Shown here piece after piece: positions 8,103-21,995 of a stretch of DNA of 64,000 nt. How positions within the stretch are numbered: the stretch's first letter is position 1; every line of letters begins with the position of its first letter. Made by a program: the position numbers and the translations under genes. Below the pieces are notes generated by a model, which worked only from the letters and a program-made list of their open reading frames with translations, had not been told where the DNA came from and searched no databases. Origin of the DNA: Pseudomonas sp. UBA1879 (GTDB taxonomy: Bacteria; Pseudomonadota; Gammaproteobacteria; Pseudomonadales; Pseudomonadaceae); the NCBI RefSeq assembly GCF_002338065.1, contig NZ_DDHJ01000003.1, positions 19,057 through 83,056 of the forward strand. The letters are read 5' to 3'.

Positions 8103-10246
8103 AGACGGCAAGCAAGCGAAACACCTTCGGATCTGCACAGTGGTGGAATGTGAACATGACTAGGATTCTTTCGATTATCGGCGTGTCGCTATGGATGGCG
8201 ATGCTTTCACCGATTCTCCAGGCGGCCAACCTCAAGACGCTGGATGTCGCCGCACTGCCGGGGGATCGGGTCGAGTTGAAACTGTCCTTCGACGGACCGG
8301 TTGCGGCCCCTCGTGGCTACACCACTGAGCAGCCGGCGCGCATTGCACTGGATCTGCCGGGTGTGACCAGTCAATTGGCGATCAAGAGCCGGGACTTGGG
8401 ATCGGGTAACGCCCATAGCGTCGTGGTGGTCGAAGCCAAGGATCGCACCCGCGTGATCATCAACCTGACGACGCTCGCGCCTTATAGCTCGCGCGTCGAC
8501 GGTAATAACCTGTTCGTCGTGGTCGGGCAGGGCGCAGCCGCCGCCCAAGGCTCGCAACCCAGCACCGCTCAAGGGGCGCCTCGCGTCAACGTGCCTGCGG
8601 CATCGGCCAGCGCTGCGCAGACCAAGCCAGCCCCTCGCTCGTTTGCACCTGGCCCGCGTTCGGTCAAAAACGTCGACTTTCAGCGCGGAGAATTGGGTGA
8701 AGGCAACGTCGTCATCGAACTGAGCGACGTCGGCATCGCCCCGGACATTCAGGAGCAGGGCGGCAAGATTCGCGTGGATTTTGCCAAGACTCAACTGCCT
8801 GAGCCGCTGCGGGTGCGCCTCGATGTGAAGGATTTCGCCACGCCGGTGCAGTTCGTCAACGCCAGCGTCAGCGGTGACAAGGCGAGCATTTCCATCGAGC
8901 CCTCTGGTGCATTCGATTATTCGGCGTATCAAACCGAGAACAAACTGACCATCAGCGTGCGTCCGTTGACAAACGAAGACGTCGCCCGTCGCAATGCGGA
9001 CAAGCTGGTGTACACCGGCGAGAAGCTATCGCTGAACTTTCAGGACATTGACGTGCGCTCGGTGCTGCAACTGATCGCCGACTTCACCAACCTCAACCTC
9101 GTGGCCAGCGACACTGTTCAAGGCGGCATCACCCTGCGTCTGCAAAACGTGCCATGGGATCAGGCGCTTGACCTGGTCCTCAAGACCAAAGGCCTCGACA
9201 AGCGCAAGATCGGCAACGTGTTGCTGGTCGCTCCCGCTGACGAGATCGCCGCCCGAGAGCGCCAGGAGCTGGAATCGCTGAAGCAGATTTCCGAACTGGC
9301 GCCCCTGCGCCGTGAGCTGTTGCAAGTGAACTATGCCAAGGCGGCAGATATCGCCAAGCTCTTCCAGTCGGTCACCAGCGCGGAGTCGAAAACCGACGAG
9401 CGCGGGTCGATCACCGTCGATGAGCGCACCAATAACATCATCGCCTATCAGACCCAGGACCGGCTCGACGAGCTGCGTCGCATCGTCTCGCAGCTGGATA
9501 TTCCGGTGCGTCAGGTGATGATCGAAGCGCGCATTGTCGAAGCCAACGTCGACTACGACAAGGCCCTCGGCGTGCGCTGGGGCGGCTCGACGAACCGCGG
9601 AAATTTCACCGCCGGCGGTAATGGCACGGTGACAGGCGCGGGTAATACCAATGGCCCGTATGTAGACATGGGTGTCGCTAACCCGACGTCGTCGATCGGT
9701 CTGGGTTTCCTGACCAACAACACCATCCTTGACCTTGAGCTGACCGCCATGGAGAAGACCGGCAACGGCGAAGTGGTGTCGCAACCCAAGGTCGTCACCT
9801 CGGACAAGGAAACTGCGAAAATCCTGAAAGGCACCGAAGTGCCTTATCAGGAAGCCAGCTCCAGCGGCGCGACGTCGGTGTCGTTCAAAGAGGCCTCGTT
9901 GTCTCTGGAAGTGACCCCGCAGATCACGCCGGATAACCGCATCATCATGGAAGTCAAGGTGACCAAGGACGAGCCTGACTACGTGAACACCGTGCTGGGC
10001 GTGCCGCCGATCAAGAAAAACGAAGTCAACGCCAAAGTGCTGGTGGCCGACGGCGAAACCATCGTGATTGGCGGCGTGTTCTCGAATACGCAGAATAAAG
10101 TCGTCGATAAGGTGCCATTTTTGGGCGATGTGCCGTATGTTGGCCGCCTTTTCCGGCGGGATGTGGTCTCGGAGAAAAAATCCGAGCTGTTGGTGTTCCT
10201 CACCCCGCGTATCATGAACAACCAGGCGATTGCTGTGAGTCGTTGA
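8099..10246 (+). CDS. pilQ: type IV pilus secretin PilQ
   Basis: The outer-membrane secretin through which the pilus passes. In order: a signal peptide, two AMIN domains (about residues 45-330) for peptidoglycan binding, an STN/N0 domain (FQDIDVRSVLQLIADF), N1 domain, and the C-terminal secretin domain with ITPDNRIIMEVKV and VPFLGDVPYVGRLFR. The annotated start at 8099 overlaps pilP and gives 715 aa. An internal ATG at 8156 would put the hydrophobic signal sequence (ILSIIGVSLWMAMLSPILQA) directly at the N-terminus and may be the true start. It is the last pil gene; aroK begins four bases after its stop. Confidence 0.95.
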   Translation: MKTASKRNTFGSAQWWNVNMTRILSIIGVSLWMAMLSPILQAANLKTLDVAALPGDRVELKLSFDGPVAAPRGYTTEQPARIALDLPGVTSQLAIKSRDLGSGNAHSVVVVEAKDRTRVIINLTTLAPYSSRVDGNNLFVVVGQGAAAAQGSQPSTAQGAPRVNVPAASASAAQTKPAPRSFAPGPRSVKNVDFQRGELGEGNVVIELSDVGIAPDIQEQGGKIRVDFAKTQLPEPLRVRLDVKDFATPVQFVNASVSGDKASISIEPSGAFDYSAYQTENKLTISVRPLTNEDVARRNADKLVYTGEKLSLNFQDIDVRSVLQLIADFTNLNLVASDTVQGGITLRLQNVPWDQALDLVLKTKGLDKRKIGNVLLVAPADEIAARERQELESLKQISELAPLRRELLQVNYAKAADIAKLFQSVTSAESKTDERGSITVDERTNNIIAYQTQDRLDELRRIVSQLDIPVRQVMIEARIVEANVDYDKALGVRWGGSTNRGNFTAGGNGTVTGAGNTNGPYVDMGVANPTSSIGLGFLTNNTILDLELTAMEKTGNGEVVSQPKVVTSDKETAKILKGTEVPYQEASSSGATSVSFKEASLSLEVTPQITPDNRIIMEVKVTKDEPDYVNTVLGVPPIKKNEVNAKVLVADGETIVIGGVFSNTQNKVVDKVPFLGDVPYVGRLFRRDVVSEKKSELLVFLTPRIMNNQAIAVSR

Positions 10247-10250
10247 TTCT

Positions 10251-10769
10251 GTGCGAAATTTAATACTTGTGGGGCCGATGGGGGCTGGCAAAAGCACCAT
10301 CGGTCGTCTGCTGGCCAAAGAGCTTCGACTGCCGTTCAAGGATTCCGACAAGGAAATCGAGCTGCGAACGGGCGCCAATATCCCGTGGATCTTCGACAAG
10401 GAAGGTGAGGCGGGCTTCCGAGATCGCGAACAGGCCATGATCGCTGAGCTGTGCGCCTACGATGGCGTGGTCCTCGCGACCGGTGGCGGCGCGGTCATGC
10501 GTGAAGAAAACCGTCGTGCCCTGCACGCGGGCGGACGGGTGATCTACCTGCATGCTTCCGTAGAGCAGCAGGTTGGCCGCACTTCCCGTGATCGTAACCG
10601 GCCTCTCTTGCGCACCGCAGACCCCGCTCGGGTGCTTCGCGAGCTGCTGACCCTCCGCGATCCGCTGTATCGGGAAATCGCCGATGTCATCATCGAGACC
10701 GACGAGCGGCCACCCCGGATGGTGGTGCTTGACATCCTCGCCCTGTTGGCCGAGCTTCCTCCCCGTTAA
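10251..10769 (+). CDS. aroK: shikimate kinase
   Basis: 172 aa, GTG start. Phosphorylates shikimate to shikimate-3-phosphate in aromatic amino acid biosynthesis. The P-loop GPMGAGKST is at residues 9-17. DSD and FRDRE bind shikimate, TGGGAV follows, and RNRPLL is the adenine/lid element. It is tightly linked to pilQ upstream and to aroB downstream, the conserved pilQ-aroK-aroB order. Confidence 0.95.
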   Translation: MRNLILVGPMGAGKSTIGRLLAKELRLPFKDSDKEIELRTGANIPWIFDKEGEAGFRDREQAMIAELCAYDGVVLATGGGAVMREENRRALHAGGRVIYLHASVEQQVGRTSRDRNRPLLRTADPARVLRELLTLRDPLYREIADVIIETDERPPRMVVLDILALLAELPPR

Positions 10770-10900
10770 AGCGCAAGCGGAAATGCGCTATCCTCGGCGA
10801 CCATAAAAAGCAGGGTCGCCAAATGGCCTTGCGCCTTGGTCCGTATTGACGCGTTTGGCGTCGAACAGGCTTCCAATTGTTATACAGAGTGTGGGGATAC

Positions 10901-12004
10901 ATGCAGACACTTACGGTCGAGCTTGGCGAGCGGAGCTACCCGATCCACATTGGCGAAGGGTTGTTGGATCAGCCTGACCTGCTCAGGCCCTACATCGCTG
11001 GCAAACAGGTCGCGATCGTTTCCAACAGCACTGTCGCGCCGCTCTATATCGAGCGTCTGACCAAAACGCTGGCCGGGTACAACGTGCTGCCCATCGTGCT
11101 TCCCGACGGCGAAGCCTTCAAGAACTGGGAAACCCTGCAACTCATCTTCGATGCCCTGCTGACCGCGCGCCATGACCGCCGCACCACGGTGATTGCGCTG
11201 GGGGGCGGTGTGATCGGAGACATGGCCGGATTCGCGGCCGCGTGCTATCAGCGTGGTGTGGATTTCATTCAGGTGCCCACCACGCTGCTGTCGCAGGTCG
11301 ATTCGTCCGTGGGTGGCAAGACAGGCATCAACCATCCACTGGGCAAGAACATGGTCGGCGCGTTCTATCAACCGAACGCTGTGCTGATCGACACGGCCTC
11401 GCTGAGCAGCCTGCCTGAACGCGAGCTGTCTGCCGGGCTTGCCGAGGTCATCAAATACGGCCTGATATGTGACGAGCTGTTCCTGACGTGGCTCGAAGAG
11501 AATATGGACAAGCTGCGTGGTCTGGATCAGGCGACGTTGACCACGGCTATCGAGCGCTCCTGTGCGGCCAAGGCTGCCGTGGTCGGTGCCGATGAGCGGG
11601 AGTCGGGGGTGCGCGCTACGTTGAACCTGGGCCATACCTTCGGCCATGCCATCGAAACTCATATGGGTTACGGGGTCTGGCTGCATGGTGAGGCTGTCGC
11701 CGCCGGTACGGTCATGGCGCTGGAAATGTCCGCGCGTCTGGGCTGGATCAACGAGCAAGAGCGGGATCGCGGCATCCGTCTCTTTCAGCGCGCCGGTTTA
11801 CCGGTCGTGCCACCTGAAGACATGACGCCTGAGCATTTCCTGGAGCACATGGCGGTGGACAAGAAGGTGATTGACGGTCGTCTGCGCCTGGTGCTGCTGC
11901 GCCGGATGGGCGAAGCAGTCGTGACCGACGAATATCCAAGAGAAGTACTACAGGCCACACTGGTCGCGAACTACCGCGCCTTGGTGGATCAGCTTAGAGG
12001 TTAA
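10901..12004 (+). CDS. aroB: 3-dehydroquinate synthase
   Basis: 367 aa. It converts DAHP to 3-dehydroquinate using NAD and a divalent metal. ALGGGVIGDMAGFAA and VPTTLLSQVDSSVGGKTGIN are the glycine-rich and substrate segments; LNLGHTFGHAIE and LHGEAVAAG carry metal-binding histidines. I chose ATG 10901 (MQTLTVELGERSYPI), preceded by GGGGA, instead of the ATG eight codons upstream, because homologues begin at this position. Confidence 0.95.
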   Translation: MQTLTVELGERSYPIHIGEGLLDQPDLLRPYIAGKQVAIVSNSTVAPLYIERLTKTLAGYNVLPIVLPDGEAFKNWETLQLIFDALLTARHDRRTTVIALGGGVIGDMAGFAAACYQRGVDFIQVPTTLLSQVDSSVGGKTGINHPLGKNMVGAFYQPNAVLIDTASLSSLPERELSAGLAEVIKYGLICDELFLTWLEENMDKLRGLDQATLTTAIERSCAAKAAVVGADERESGVRATLNLGHTFGHAIETHMGYGVWLHGEAVAAGTVMALEMSARLGWINEQERDRGIRLFQRAGLPVVPPEDMTPEHFLEHMAVDKKVIDGRLRLVLLRRMGEAVVTDEYPREVLQATLVANYRALVDQLRG

Positions 12005-12014
12005 TGAGAAATCC

Positions 12015-13640
12015 ATGACAAGCTTGCACGCCGATGAGGCCTTCCTCGGTCACTATCAATTGAGTCATGACCCCTTTGCCACGCGGGTCCCCGGCTTCAA
12101 GTTTTTCCCTGCCCAGCGCAAACCCGTGCTGGGTCAATTGCACCATCTCGCCCGCTACAGCCAGTTGCTGCTGTTGGTCACCGGTCCTCACGGCAGCGGC
12201 AAGACCCTGCTGCGCCAGGCCCTGGTCGCCAGCACCAACAAGCAGTCTGTGCAAAGCGTGGTGGTCTCGGCGCGTGGCGCTGGCGATGCGTCGGGGGTGT
12301 TGCGTCAGGTCGCTCAGGCGCTCAACGTCGCGCATCCGGAAATGCAGTCCATCCTGTCGCAGGTCGTGCAACTGGGTTTGACCGGTCAAGAAGTCTACGT
12401 CCTGGTGGACGATGCCGAACAACTGGGCGAATCCGCACTCGAAGCGTTGTTGGGTTTGGCGGCGGGCACCCCAGAAGGGCGTCCGCATGTCTTCCTGTTC
12501 GGCGAGGCTTCGATCATTGATCGTCTGGATCAGCTGTGCGCCGAGAGCGGTTCGGAAGAAGAGCGTTTTCACGTCATCGAGCTGGCACCGTACACCGAAG
12601 AAGAAACCCGTGAGTATCTGGCTCAGCGCCTGGACGGCGCCGGTCAAGGCATTGAAGTGTTCAGCGCCGAGCAGATCACCGATATTCACGAACAGTCCAA
12701 TGGATGGCCGGGCGCGATCAACCAGGTCGCGCGCGACTCGATGATCGAAGCCATGATCGCCAGCCGCTCTGCGGTCAAGCGTCCAAGTATGGGGTTCAAG
12801 ATGCCTAAGAAACACGTGTTGGCTTTGGGTGGGGTTGTGGTCGCGGCGGTGCTCGCGGCGTGGTTGATTCCAGGGCGCAATAGCGCGCCAACGGCTCCGG
12901 CTAATTCCCAGGCACAACTGCCGCTGGGGCAGGGCAATGCGCCTGCACAGCAATCGAACAACGGCGGTCCAGCCATCGAGTTCGCCGGTAACTCGCAGCC
13001 GATGCCGCTACCGTTGGTCGGTAACTCGCAGCCGGTGATGCGCGGTCCGCTGGCTGAAGCCGCAGGTTCGGGCGAAGGCGATGGCGAAGACGGCGGCCCG
13101 GCAGCCAATCAGTCGTTGCAGCCGCCGACCGTGACCACGACGGCCCCGCCTGCCGGTGCGACGGCGGGCCCTGCTCCACAAATGGCCCAGACTCAAGTGC
13201 CGACACCTCGCCCGGCGCCAGCACCGGCGGCTAAACCGACGCCCGCGCCCGCACCTGCGGCCAAACCTGCTCCTGCCCCAACGCAGGTTGCGACGGCCAA
13301 GCCAGCGCCTAAACCTGCTGAAAAACCGGCGGCTGCGGCACCTGCCTCTGCTGGCGGGACGTGGTACGCCGGTCAGGCCCCAACGCACTTCGTGGTGCAA
13401 ATTCTCGGCACCAGCTCCGAAGCCACTGCGCAAAGCTATGTCAAAGAGCAAGGCGCCGAGTACCGCTACTTCAAGAAAACCCTGCAAGGAAAACCGTTGT
13501 TCGTGGTGACGTACGGCAGTTTCGCCGACCGCAACGCAGCGCTTGCCGCTATCAAGAACTTGCCAGCGAAGGTTCAGGCTGGTAAACCTTGGCCTCGCAC
13601 TGTCGGCAGCATCCAACAGGAACTCGCCGCAGCCCGCTGA
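12015..13640 (+). CDS. DamX-like AAA ATPase with C-terminal SPOR domain
   Basis: 541 aa, the PA5037 position. The N-terminal half is an ExeA-like AAA domain with P-loop GPHGSGKT (residues 57-64) and a Walker B-like VYVLVDDAEQL. One membrane helix lies at about 263-283. A long Ala/Pro-rich low-complexity linker (about 290-450) follows. The C-terminal SPOR domain (about 456-535, THFVVQILGT... ending PWPRTVGS) should bind denuded peptidoglycan at the division septum. The topology is cytoplasmic ATPase and periplasmic SPOR. Enteric DamX has the same overall order and sits near aroB. A role in division is inferred from this. Confidence 0.85.
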   Translation: MTSLHADEAFLGHYQLSHDPFATRVPGFKFFPAQRKPVLGQLHHLARYSQLLLLVTGPHGSGKTLLRQALVASTNKQSVQSVVVSARGAGDASGVLRQVAQALNVAHPEMQSILSQVVQLGLTGQEVYVLVDDAEQLGESALEALLGLAAGTPEGRPHVFLFGEASIIDRLDQLCAESGSEEERFHVIELAPYTEEETREYLAQRLDGAGQGIEVFSAEQITDIHEQSNGWPGAINQVARDSMIEAMIASRSAVKRPSMGFKMPKKHVLALGGVVVAAVLAAWLIPGRNSAPTAPANSQAQLPLGQGNAPAQQSNNGGPAIEFAGNSQPMPLPLVGNSQPVMRGPLAEAAGSGEGDGEDGGPAANQSLQPPTVTTTAPPAGATAGPAPQMAQTQVPTPRPAPAPAAKPTPAPAPAAKPAPAPTQVATAKPAPKPAEKPAAAAPASAGGTWYAGQAPTHFVVQILGTSSEATAQSYVKEQGAEYRYFKKTLQGKPLFVVTYGSFADRNAALAAIKNLPAKVQAGKPWPRTVGSIQQELAAAR

Positions 13641-13646
13641 TCATGT

Positions 13647-13667
13647 CGCGACCTTACCCAGGTCGCG
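13647..13667 (+). terminator. hairpin after the SPOR-domain gene
   Basis: CGCGACC and GGTCGCG form a perfect 7-bp stem with a TTACCCA loop, seven bases after the stop codon. There is no T-run, so it may be a weak terminator or an mRNA-stabilising hairpin. Confidence 0.4.
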
Positions 13668-13860
13668 CAGTTGGCTCCCCCGAAGATCGCGCACGAGCGT
13701 GCTGCCAATGAGCAGCGCGCCTTGCGGTGTCTGCGTCTCAGACACGCATTGAACTTTGGGCTCTCTTTGGTCAGACTCGCAACAAAGCTCTGGCTAGCAT
13801 GAGAAACGATAAAAACCTTTCACTAATGCGACATGAATTTGCGACATTTCGTCGCTAAAT

Positions 13861-13889
13861 TTGTGAGGCTTTGTGTCGGTGTGTACAAT
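13861..13889 (+). promoter_or_regulatory. sigma-70 promoter candidate for gltBD
   Basis: TTGTGA (13861-13866) and TACAAT (13884-13889) are separated by exactly 17 bases in the 350-base gap before gltB. This implies a leader of about 100 bases. I recognise nothing else in the gap apart from the hairpin at 13647. Confidence 0.6.
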
Positions 13890-13998
13890 GACCTCCCTTT
13901 TGCTCCCGCAAAGCCGGCGTACGTTCGGCGTGGATGGTAAATGGCTGAATTGAAAAGAAATTTGCCTCGGTAAGAGGCAGCCTGGTGAGAATGTGTCT

Positions 13999-18444
<4,446 letters not shown>

Positions 18445-18452
18445 GTCCTGGC

Positions 18453-18562
18453 GGCAGCTTCAAGCGACAAGCTTCAAGCTGCAAGCCAAAGCGGTACGCG
18501 GTGTCGGAAATAAATTTGATCGCTTCAAGCTTGTAGCTTGGGGCTTGCAGCTTGAGGCTGCT
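18453..18562. repeat. REP-like GCTTCAAGC/GCTTGCAGC repeat in the gltB-gltD gap
   Basis: Several copies of a motif like GCTTCAAGCTGCAAGCC appear, with inverted copies (GGCTTGCAGCTTGAGGC) at the other end, so the transcript between gltB and gltD can fold into a long hairpin. Related sequence recurs after gltD. Confidence 0.7.
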
Positions 18563-18579
18563 TCAAGAGGTTGAAAAGA

Positions 18580-19998
18580 ATGGCTGAACGTCTGAGTAAC
18601 GACTTCCAGTTCATCGATGTCGGGCGCAAAGATCCGAAGAAGAAACTGTTGCGTCAACGCAAGAAAGAGTTCGTGGAGATCTACGAGCCCTTCAAACCCC
18701 AGCAGTCGGCCGATCAGGCTCACCGCTGCCTGGGTTGCGGCAACCCGTACTGCGAATGGAAATGCCCGGTGCATAACTTCATTCCCAACTGGCTGAAGCT
18801 AGTGTCCGAGGGCAATATCCTCGCGGCTGCCGAGTTGTCGCACCAGACCAACACCCTGCCGGAAGTCTGCGGCCGCGTTTGTCCGCAGGACCGTCTGTGC
18901 GAAGGGGCGTGCACCCTGAACGACGGCTTCGGCGCGGTCACCATCGGTTCGGTGGAGAAGTACATCACCGACACTGCGTTCGCCATGGGCTGGCGTCCGG
19001 ACATGTCCCGCGTGGTGCCGACCGGCAAGCGCGTGGCAATCATCGGTGCAGGCCCGGCGGGTCTGGGGTGCGCCGACGTGCTGGTGCGCGGTGGCGTGAC
19101 GCCGGTGGTGTTCGACAAGAACCCGGAAATCGGGGGTCTGCTGACCTTCGGCATTCCTGAGTTCAAGCTTGAAAAGAGCGTGCTGAGCAACCGTCGTGAA
19201 GTCTTCACCGGTATGGGCATCGAGTTCCGTCTCAACACCGAAATCGGCAAAGACATCACCGTCGAACAACTGCTGCAGGAATACGATGCCGTGTTCATGG
19301 GCATGGGCACTTACACCTACATGAAGGGCGGCTTCCCGGGCGAAGACTTGCCGGGCGTGCACGACGCGCTCGACTTTCTGATCGCCAACGTCAACCGCAA
19401 CCTGGGCTTTGAAAAGTCGCCGGAAGATTTCGTCGACATGAAAGGCAAAAAGGTCGTGGTGCTGGGCGGGGGCGACACCGCGATGGACTGCAACCGCACG
19501 TCGATCCGTCAAGGCGCCAAAGCAGTCACCTGCGCCTATCGTCGCGACGAAGAAAACATGCCGGGCTCGCGCAAGGAAGTGAAGAACGCCAAGGAAGAAG
19601 GCGTGAAATTTCTCTACAACCGTCAGCCGATCGCCATCGTCGGCGAGGACAAGGTTGAGGGCGTCAAGGTCGTCGAGACGCGTCTGGGTGAGCCTGATGC
19701 ACGTGGCCGCCGCAGCCCTGAGCCGATTCCGGGTTCCGAAGAGATCATCCCGGCCGACGCTGTGGTCATCGCTTTCGGCTTCCGCCCTAGCCCGGCACCC
19801 TGGTTTGAACAGCACGGCATCGAAACCGACAGCCAAGGCCGTGTTGTGGCACCGGAGCAAGGCAAGTTCAAGCACCAGACCAGCAACCCGAAAATCTTCG
19901 CGGGCGGCGATATGGTGCGCGGCTCCGACCTGGTAGTGACCGCCATCTTCGAAGGCCGCAATGCGGCCGAGGGGATTCTGGACTACCTGGGCGTCTGA
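18580..19998 (+). CDS. gltD: glutamate synthase (NADPH) small subunit
   Basis: 472 aa. It supplies electrons from NADPH through FAD and iron-sulfur clusters to GltB. N-terminal cysteine sets CLGCGNPYCEWKCPVHN and CGRVCPQDRLCEGACTL bind the [4Fe-4S] clusters. VAIIGAGPAGLGCADVL is the FAD Rossmann motif and VVVLGGGDTAMDCNR the NADPH one; FAGGDMVRGSDLVV closes the FAD site. ATG 18580 has AGAGG about ten bases upstream and matches family starts. Confidence 0.97.
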   Translation: MAERLSNDFQFIDVGRKDPKKKLLRQRKKEFVEIYEPFKPQQSADQAHRCLGCGNPYCEWKCPVHNFIPNWLKLVSEGNILAAAELSHQTNTLPEVCGRVCPQDRLCEGACTLNDGFGAVTIGSVEKYITDTAFAMGWRPDMSRVVPTGKRVAIIGAGPAGLGCADVLVRGGVTPVVFDKNPEIGGLLTFGIPEFKLEKSVLSNRREVFTGMGIEFRLNTEIGKDITVEQLLQEYDAVFMGMGTYTYMKGGFPGEDLPGVHDALDFLIANVNRNLGFEKSPEDFVDMKGKKVVVLGGGDTAMDCNRTSIRQGAKAVTCAYRRDEENMPGSRKEVKNAKEEGVKFLYNRQPIAIVGEDKVEGVKVVETRLGEPDARGRRSPEPIPGSEEIIPADAVVIAFGFRPSPAPWFEQHGIETDSQGRVVAPEQGKFKHQTSNPKIFAGGDMVRGSDLVVTAIFEGRNAAEGILDYLGV

Positions 19999-20004
19999 CG
20001 ACGC

Positions 20005-20180
20005 CAGCGGCAAGTTATATGCTGCAAGCGGCAAGCAGACCTGGTTGGATCAGCTTGCCGCTTTTGACTTGAGACTGCGTCGGAAGGTCAAAGCCGTCCA
20101 GAGACAGGTTGAAAGCCTTGAGTTGAAAGCGGTCCGGCTTTTACTTGTGGCTTGAAGCTTGTGGCTTGTAGCTGTTTTTG
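20005..20180. repeat. REP-like repeat region between gltD and hemE
   Basis: Degenerate copies of CGGCAAG/CTTGCCG and of GCTTGAAGCTTGTGGCTTG fill most of the 280-base gap. They are of the same family as the gltB-gltD repeat. Confidence 0.55.
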
Positions 20181-20202
20181 TGCGACAAATCGACCCCATA
20201 GA

Positions 20203-20232
20203 CAAAAGGCACGGTACTTACCGTGCCTTTTG
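20203..20232. terminator. bidirectional terminator between gltD and hemE
   Basis: Two 14-base perfect inverted arms (20203-20216 and 20219-20232, reading CAAAAGGCACGGTA and its complement) form a strong hairpin ending in TTTTG. Confidence 0.85.
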
Positions 20233-20278
20233 CGTTGGTGTCTGAGAAAATGCCCGCACTTTTTCTCCGGATCCTGCC

Positions 20279-21343
20279 ATGACTGCCCTGAAGAACGACC
20301 GTTTCCTTCGCGCCCTGCTCAAGCAACCCGTCGACGTCACGCCGGTATGGATGATGCGTCAGGCTGGCCGCTACCTCCCGGAATACCGCGCCAGCCGCGC
20401 CAAAGCCGGGGATTTCATGAGCCTGTGCAAGAACCCGACGTTCGCTTGCGAAGTCACGCTGCAGCCGCTCGAACGTTACCCGCTGGACGCGGCGATCCTG
20501 TTCTCCGACATCCTCACCGTGCCCGATGCCATGGGCCTTGGTTTGTACTTCGAAACCGGCGAAGGCCCGCGCTTCAAGAAGACTGTCAGCACCCTGGCCG
20601 ACATCGAAGCGCTGCCAATCCCGGATGCGCAGAAAGACCTGGGCTACGTCATGGACGCAGTCAGCACTATTCGTCGTGAGCTCAACGGCCGCGTTCCGCT
20701 GATCGGCTTCTCCGGCAGCCCATGGACACTCGCGACTTACATGGTTGAAGGCGGCTCGTCCAAGGACTTCCGCAAATCCAAGGCCATGCTCTACGACAAC
20801 CCGCACGCCATGCACCTGTTGCTCGACAAGCTGGCGCAGTCGGTCACCGCGTACCTCAACGGCCAGATTCTGGCAGGCGCTCAGGCCGTGCAGATTTTCG
20901 ACAGTTGGGGCGGGAGCCTCTCGGCAGCGGCGTATCAAGAGTTTTCATTGGCCTACATGCGCAAAATCGTCAGCGGCCTGATTCGCGAGCACGAAGGTCG
21001 AAAAGTCCCGGTCATTCTCTTTACCAAGGGCGGCGGCCTGTGGCTGGAAAGCATTGCCGACGCCGGGGCGGATGCGCTGGGACTGGACTGGACCTGCGAC
21101 ATTGGCGAAGCCCGCCGTCGCGTCGGCAGCAAAGTCGCGCTGCAAGGCAACATGGACCCAACCGTGCTGTACGCGAACCCACAGGCCATTCGCCAGGAAG
21201 TCGCGAACATCCTCAAAAGCTACGGCAGTGGCACCGGTCACGTCTTCAACCTCGGCCATGGCATCACCCCTGAAGTCGATCCGGCCAATGCAGGCGCGTT
21301 TATCAACGCGGTGCATGAGTTGTCAGCGCAGTATCACCAGTAA
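20279..21343 (+). CDS. hemE: uroporphyrinogen decarboxylase
   Basis: 354 aa. It decarboxylates the four acetate side chains of uroporphyrinogen III to give coproporphyrinogen III in haem synthesis. Family signatures are PVWMMRQAGRYLPEYR near the N-terminus, the FSDILTVPDAMG loop with the catalytic Asp, GFSGSPWTLATYMVEGG, and GNMDPTVLY with FNLGHGITPEV near the end. Monocistronic between two strong terminators. Confidence 0.97.
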   Translation: MTALKNDRFLRALLKQPVDVTPVWMMRQAGRYLPEYRASRAKAGDFMSLCKNPTFACEVTLQPLERYPLDAAILFSDILTVPDAMGLGLYFETGEGPRFKKTVSTLADIEALPIPDAQKDLGYVMDAVSTIRRELNGRVPLIGFSGSPWTLATYMVEGGSSKDFRKSKAMLYDNPHAMHLLLDKLAQSVTAYLNGQILAGAQAVQIFDSWGGSLSAAAYQEFSLAYMRKIVSGLIREHEGRKVPVILFTKGGGLWLESIADAGADALGLDWTCDIGEARRRVGSKVALQGNMDPTVLYANPQAIRQEVANILKSYGSGTGHVFNLGHGITPEVDPANAGAFINAVHELSAQYHQ

Positions 21344-21360
21344 GCGCTGGACGTCAGATA

Positions 21361-21391
21361 CAAAAACGCCCGGATATACCGGGCGTTTTTG
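21361..21391. terminator. bidirectional terminator between hemE and higA
   Basis: CAAAAACGCCCGG (21361-21373) and its inverted copy (21379-21391) surround an ATATA loop. T-runs on either strand let it end both hemE and the converging higBA transcript. Confidence 0.9.
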
Positions 21392-21400
21392 TGTGGGGTG

Positions 21401-21700
21401 TCATACCGCAGTGAATGTCGGGCGGGTATACATCGGAGTGATGGATGGTTGCTCACGGTGTTCCGCCTGCCATAGGTCATGGCTCATCTGCGCGGCAAGC
21501 CAAAAGCGTGCAGTACTCAACCCTGCTCGCTCCAGTCGGACCGCAAGATCCGGACTTATAGGAGCGCGGCCGTTGATGACGCGAGACAACATTTCTCGAG
21601 AGAAGTGAAGCCGACGTGCCATTTCGGCAATCTTGATATTCAACTCCGGCAGCATTTCCTGAATCACTTCGCCGGGGTGTGGAGGGTTATGCATTCTCAT
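21401..21700 (-). CDS. higA: HigA-type antitoxin, XRE family
   Basis: 99 aa. It starts HNPPHPGEVIQEMLPELNI, the standard HigA/VapI N-terminus. The helix-turn-helix (AEMARRLHFSREMLSRVINGRAPISPDLAVRLERA) occupies about residues 27-62. It should bind and neutralise HigB and repress its own operon. It lies 14 bases downstream of higB, the toxin-first order typical of higBA. Confidence 0.92.
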   Translation of the reverse strand: MRMHNPPHPGEVIQEMLPELNIKIAEMARRLHFSREMLSRVINGRAPISPDLAVRLERAGLSTARFWLAAQMSHDLWQAEHREQPSITPMYTRPTFTAV

Positions 21701-21714
21701 GCAAATGACTCCTG

Positions 21715-21993
21715 TCAGTGGTAATCGAGATAATCGACCAGCTCGACATCGTTCTCGATAAATCTAAAAATAATTCGCCAGTTCCCGCTCACCCAGACTA
21801 ACCAGTACTGATCCAGATCGCCTTTTAGCGGATGCAGCTTCAGGCCTGCTAAGCTCAATTCATCAGGGCACATGGCTATATCCAAAGCCAGCAAGATGGA
21901 TCGAAGGCGCTTTGCATGATCTGCGCGAATCCCTTTGGTTGTTCCCGTGTAGAAAAAGGCCCTGAGACCTTTGTGTTTGAATGTTCTGATCAT
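21715..21993 (-). CDS. higB: HigB-type toxin (RelE fold)
   Basis: 92 aa. It starts MIRTFKHKGLRAFFYTG and ends with WVSGNWRIIFRFIENDVELVDYLDYH, the core of HigB ribosome-dependent mRNA endonucleases; His and Arg residues near the C-terminus are the usual catalytic elements. It is the first gene of the pair. The start codon has no visible Shine-Dalgarno sequence and sits two bases from a perfect palindrome, so the mRNA may be leaderless or nearly so. Confidence 0.92.
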   Translation of the reverse strand: MIRTFKHKGLRAFFYTGTTKGIRADHAKRLRSILLALDIAMCPDELSLAGLKLHPLKGDLDQYWLVWVSGNWRIIFRFIENDVELVDYLDYH

Positions 21994-21995
21994 AG

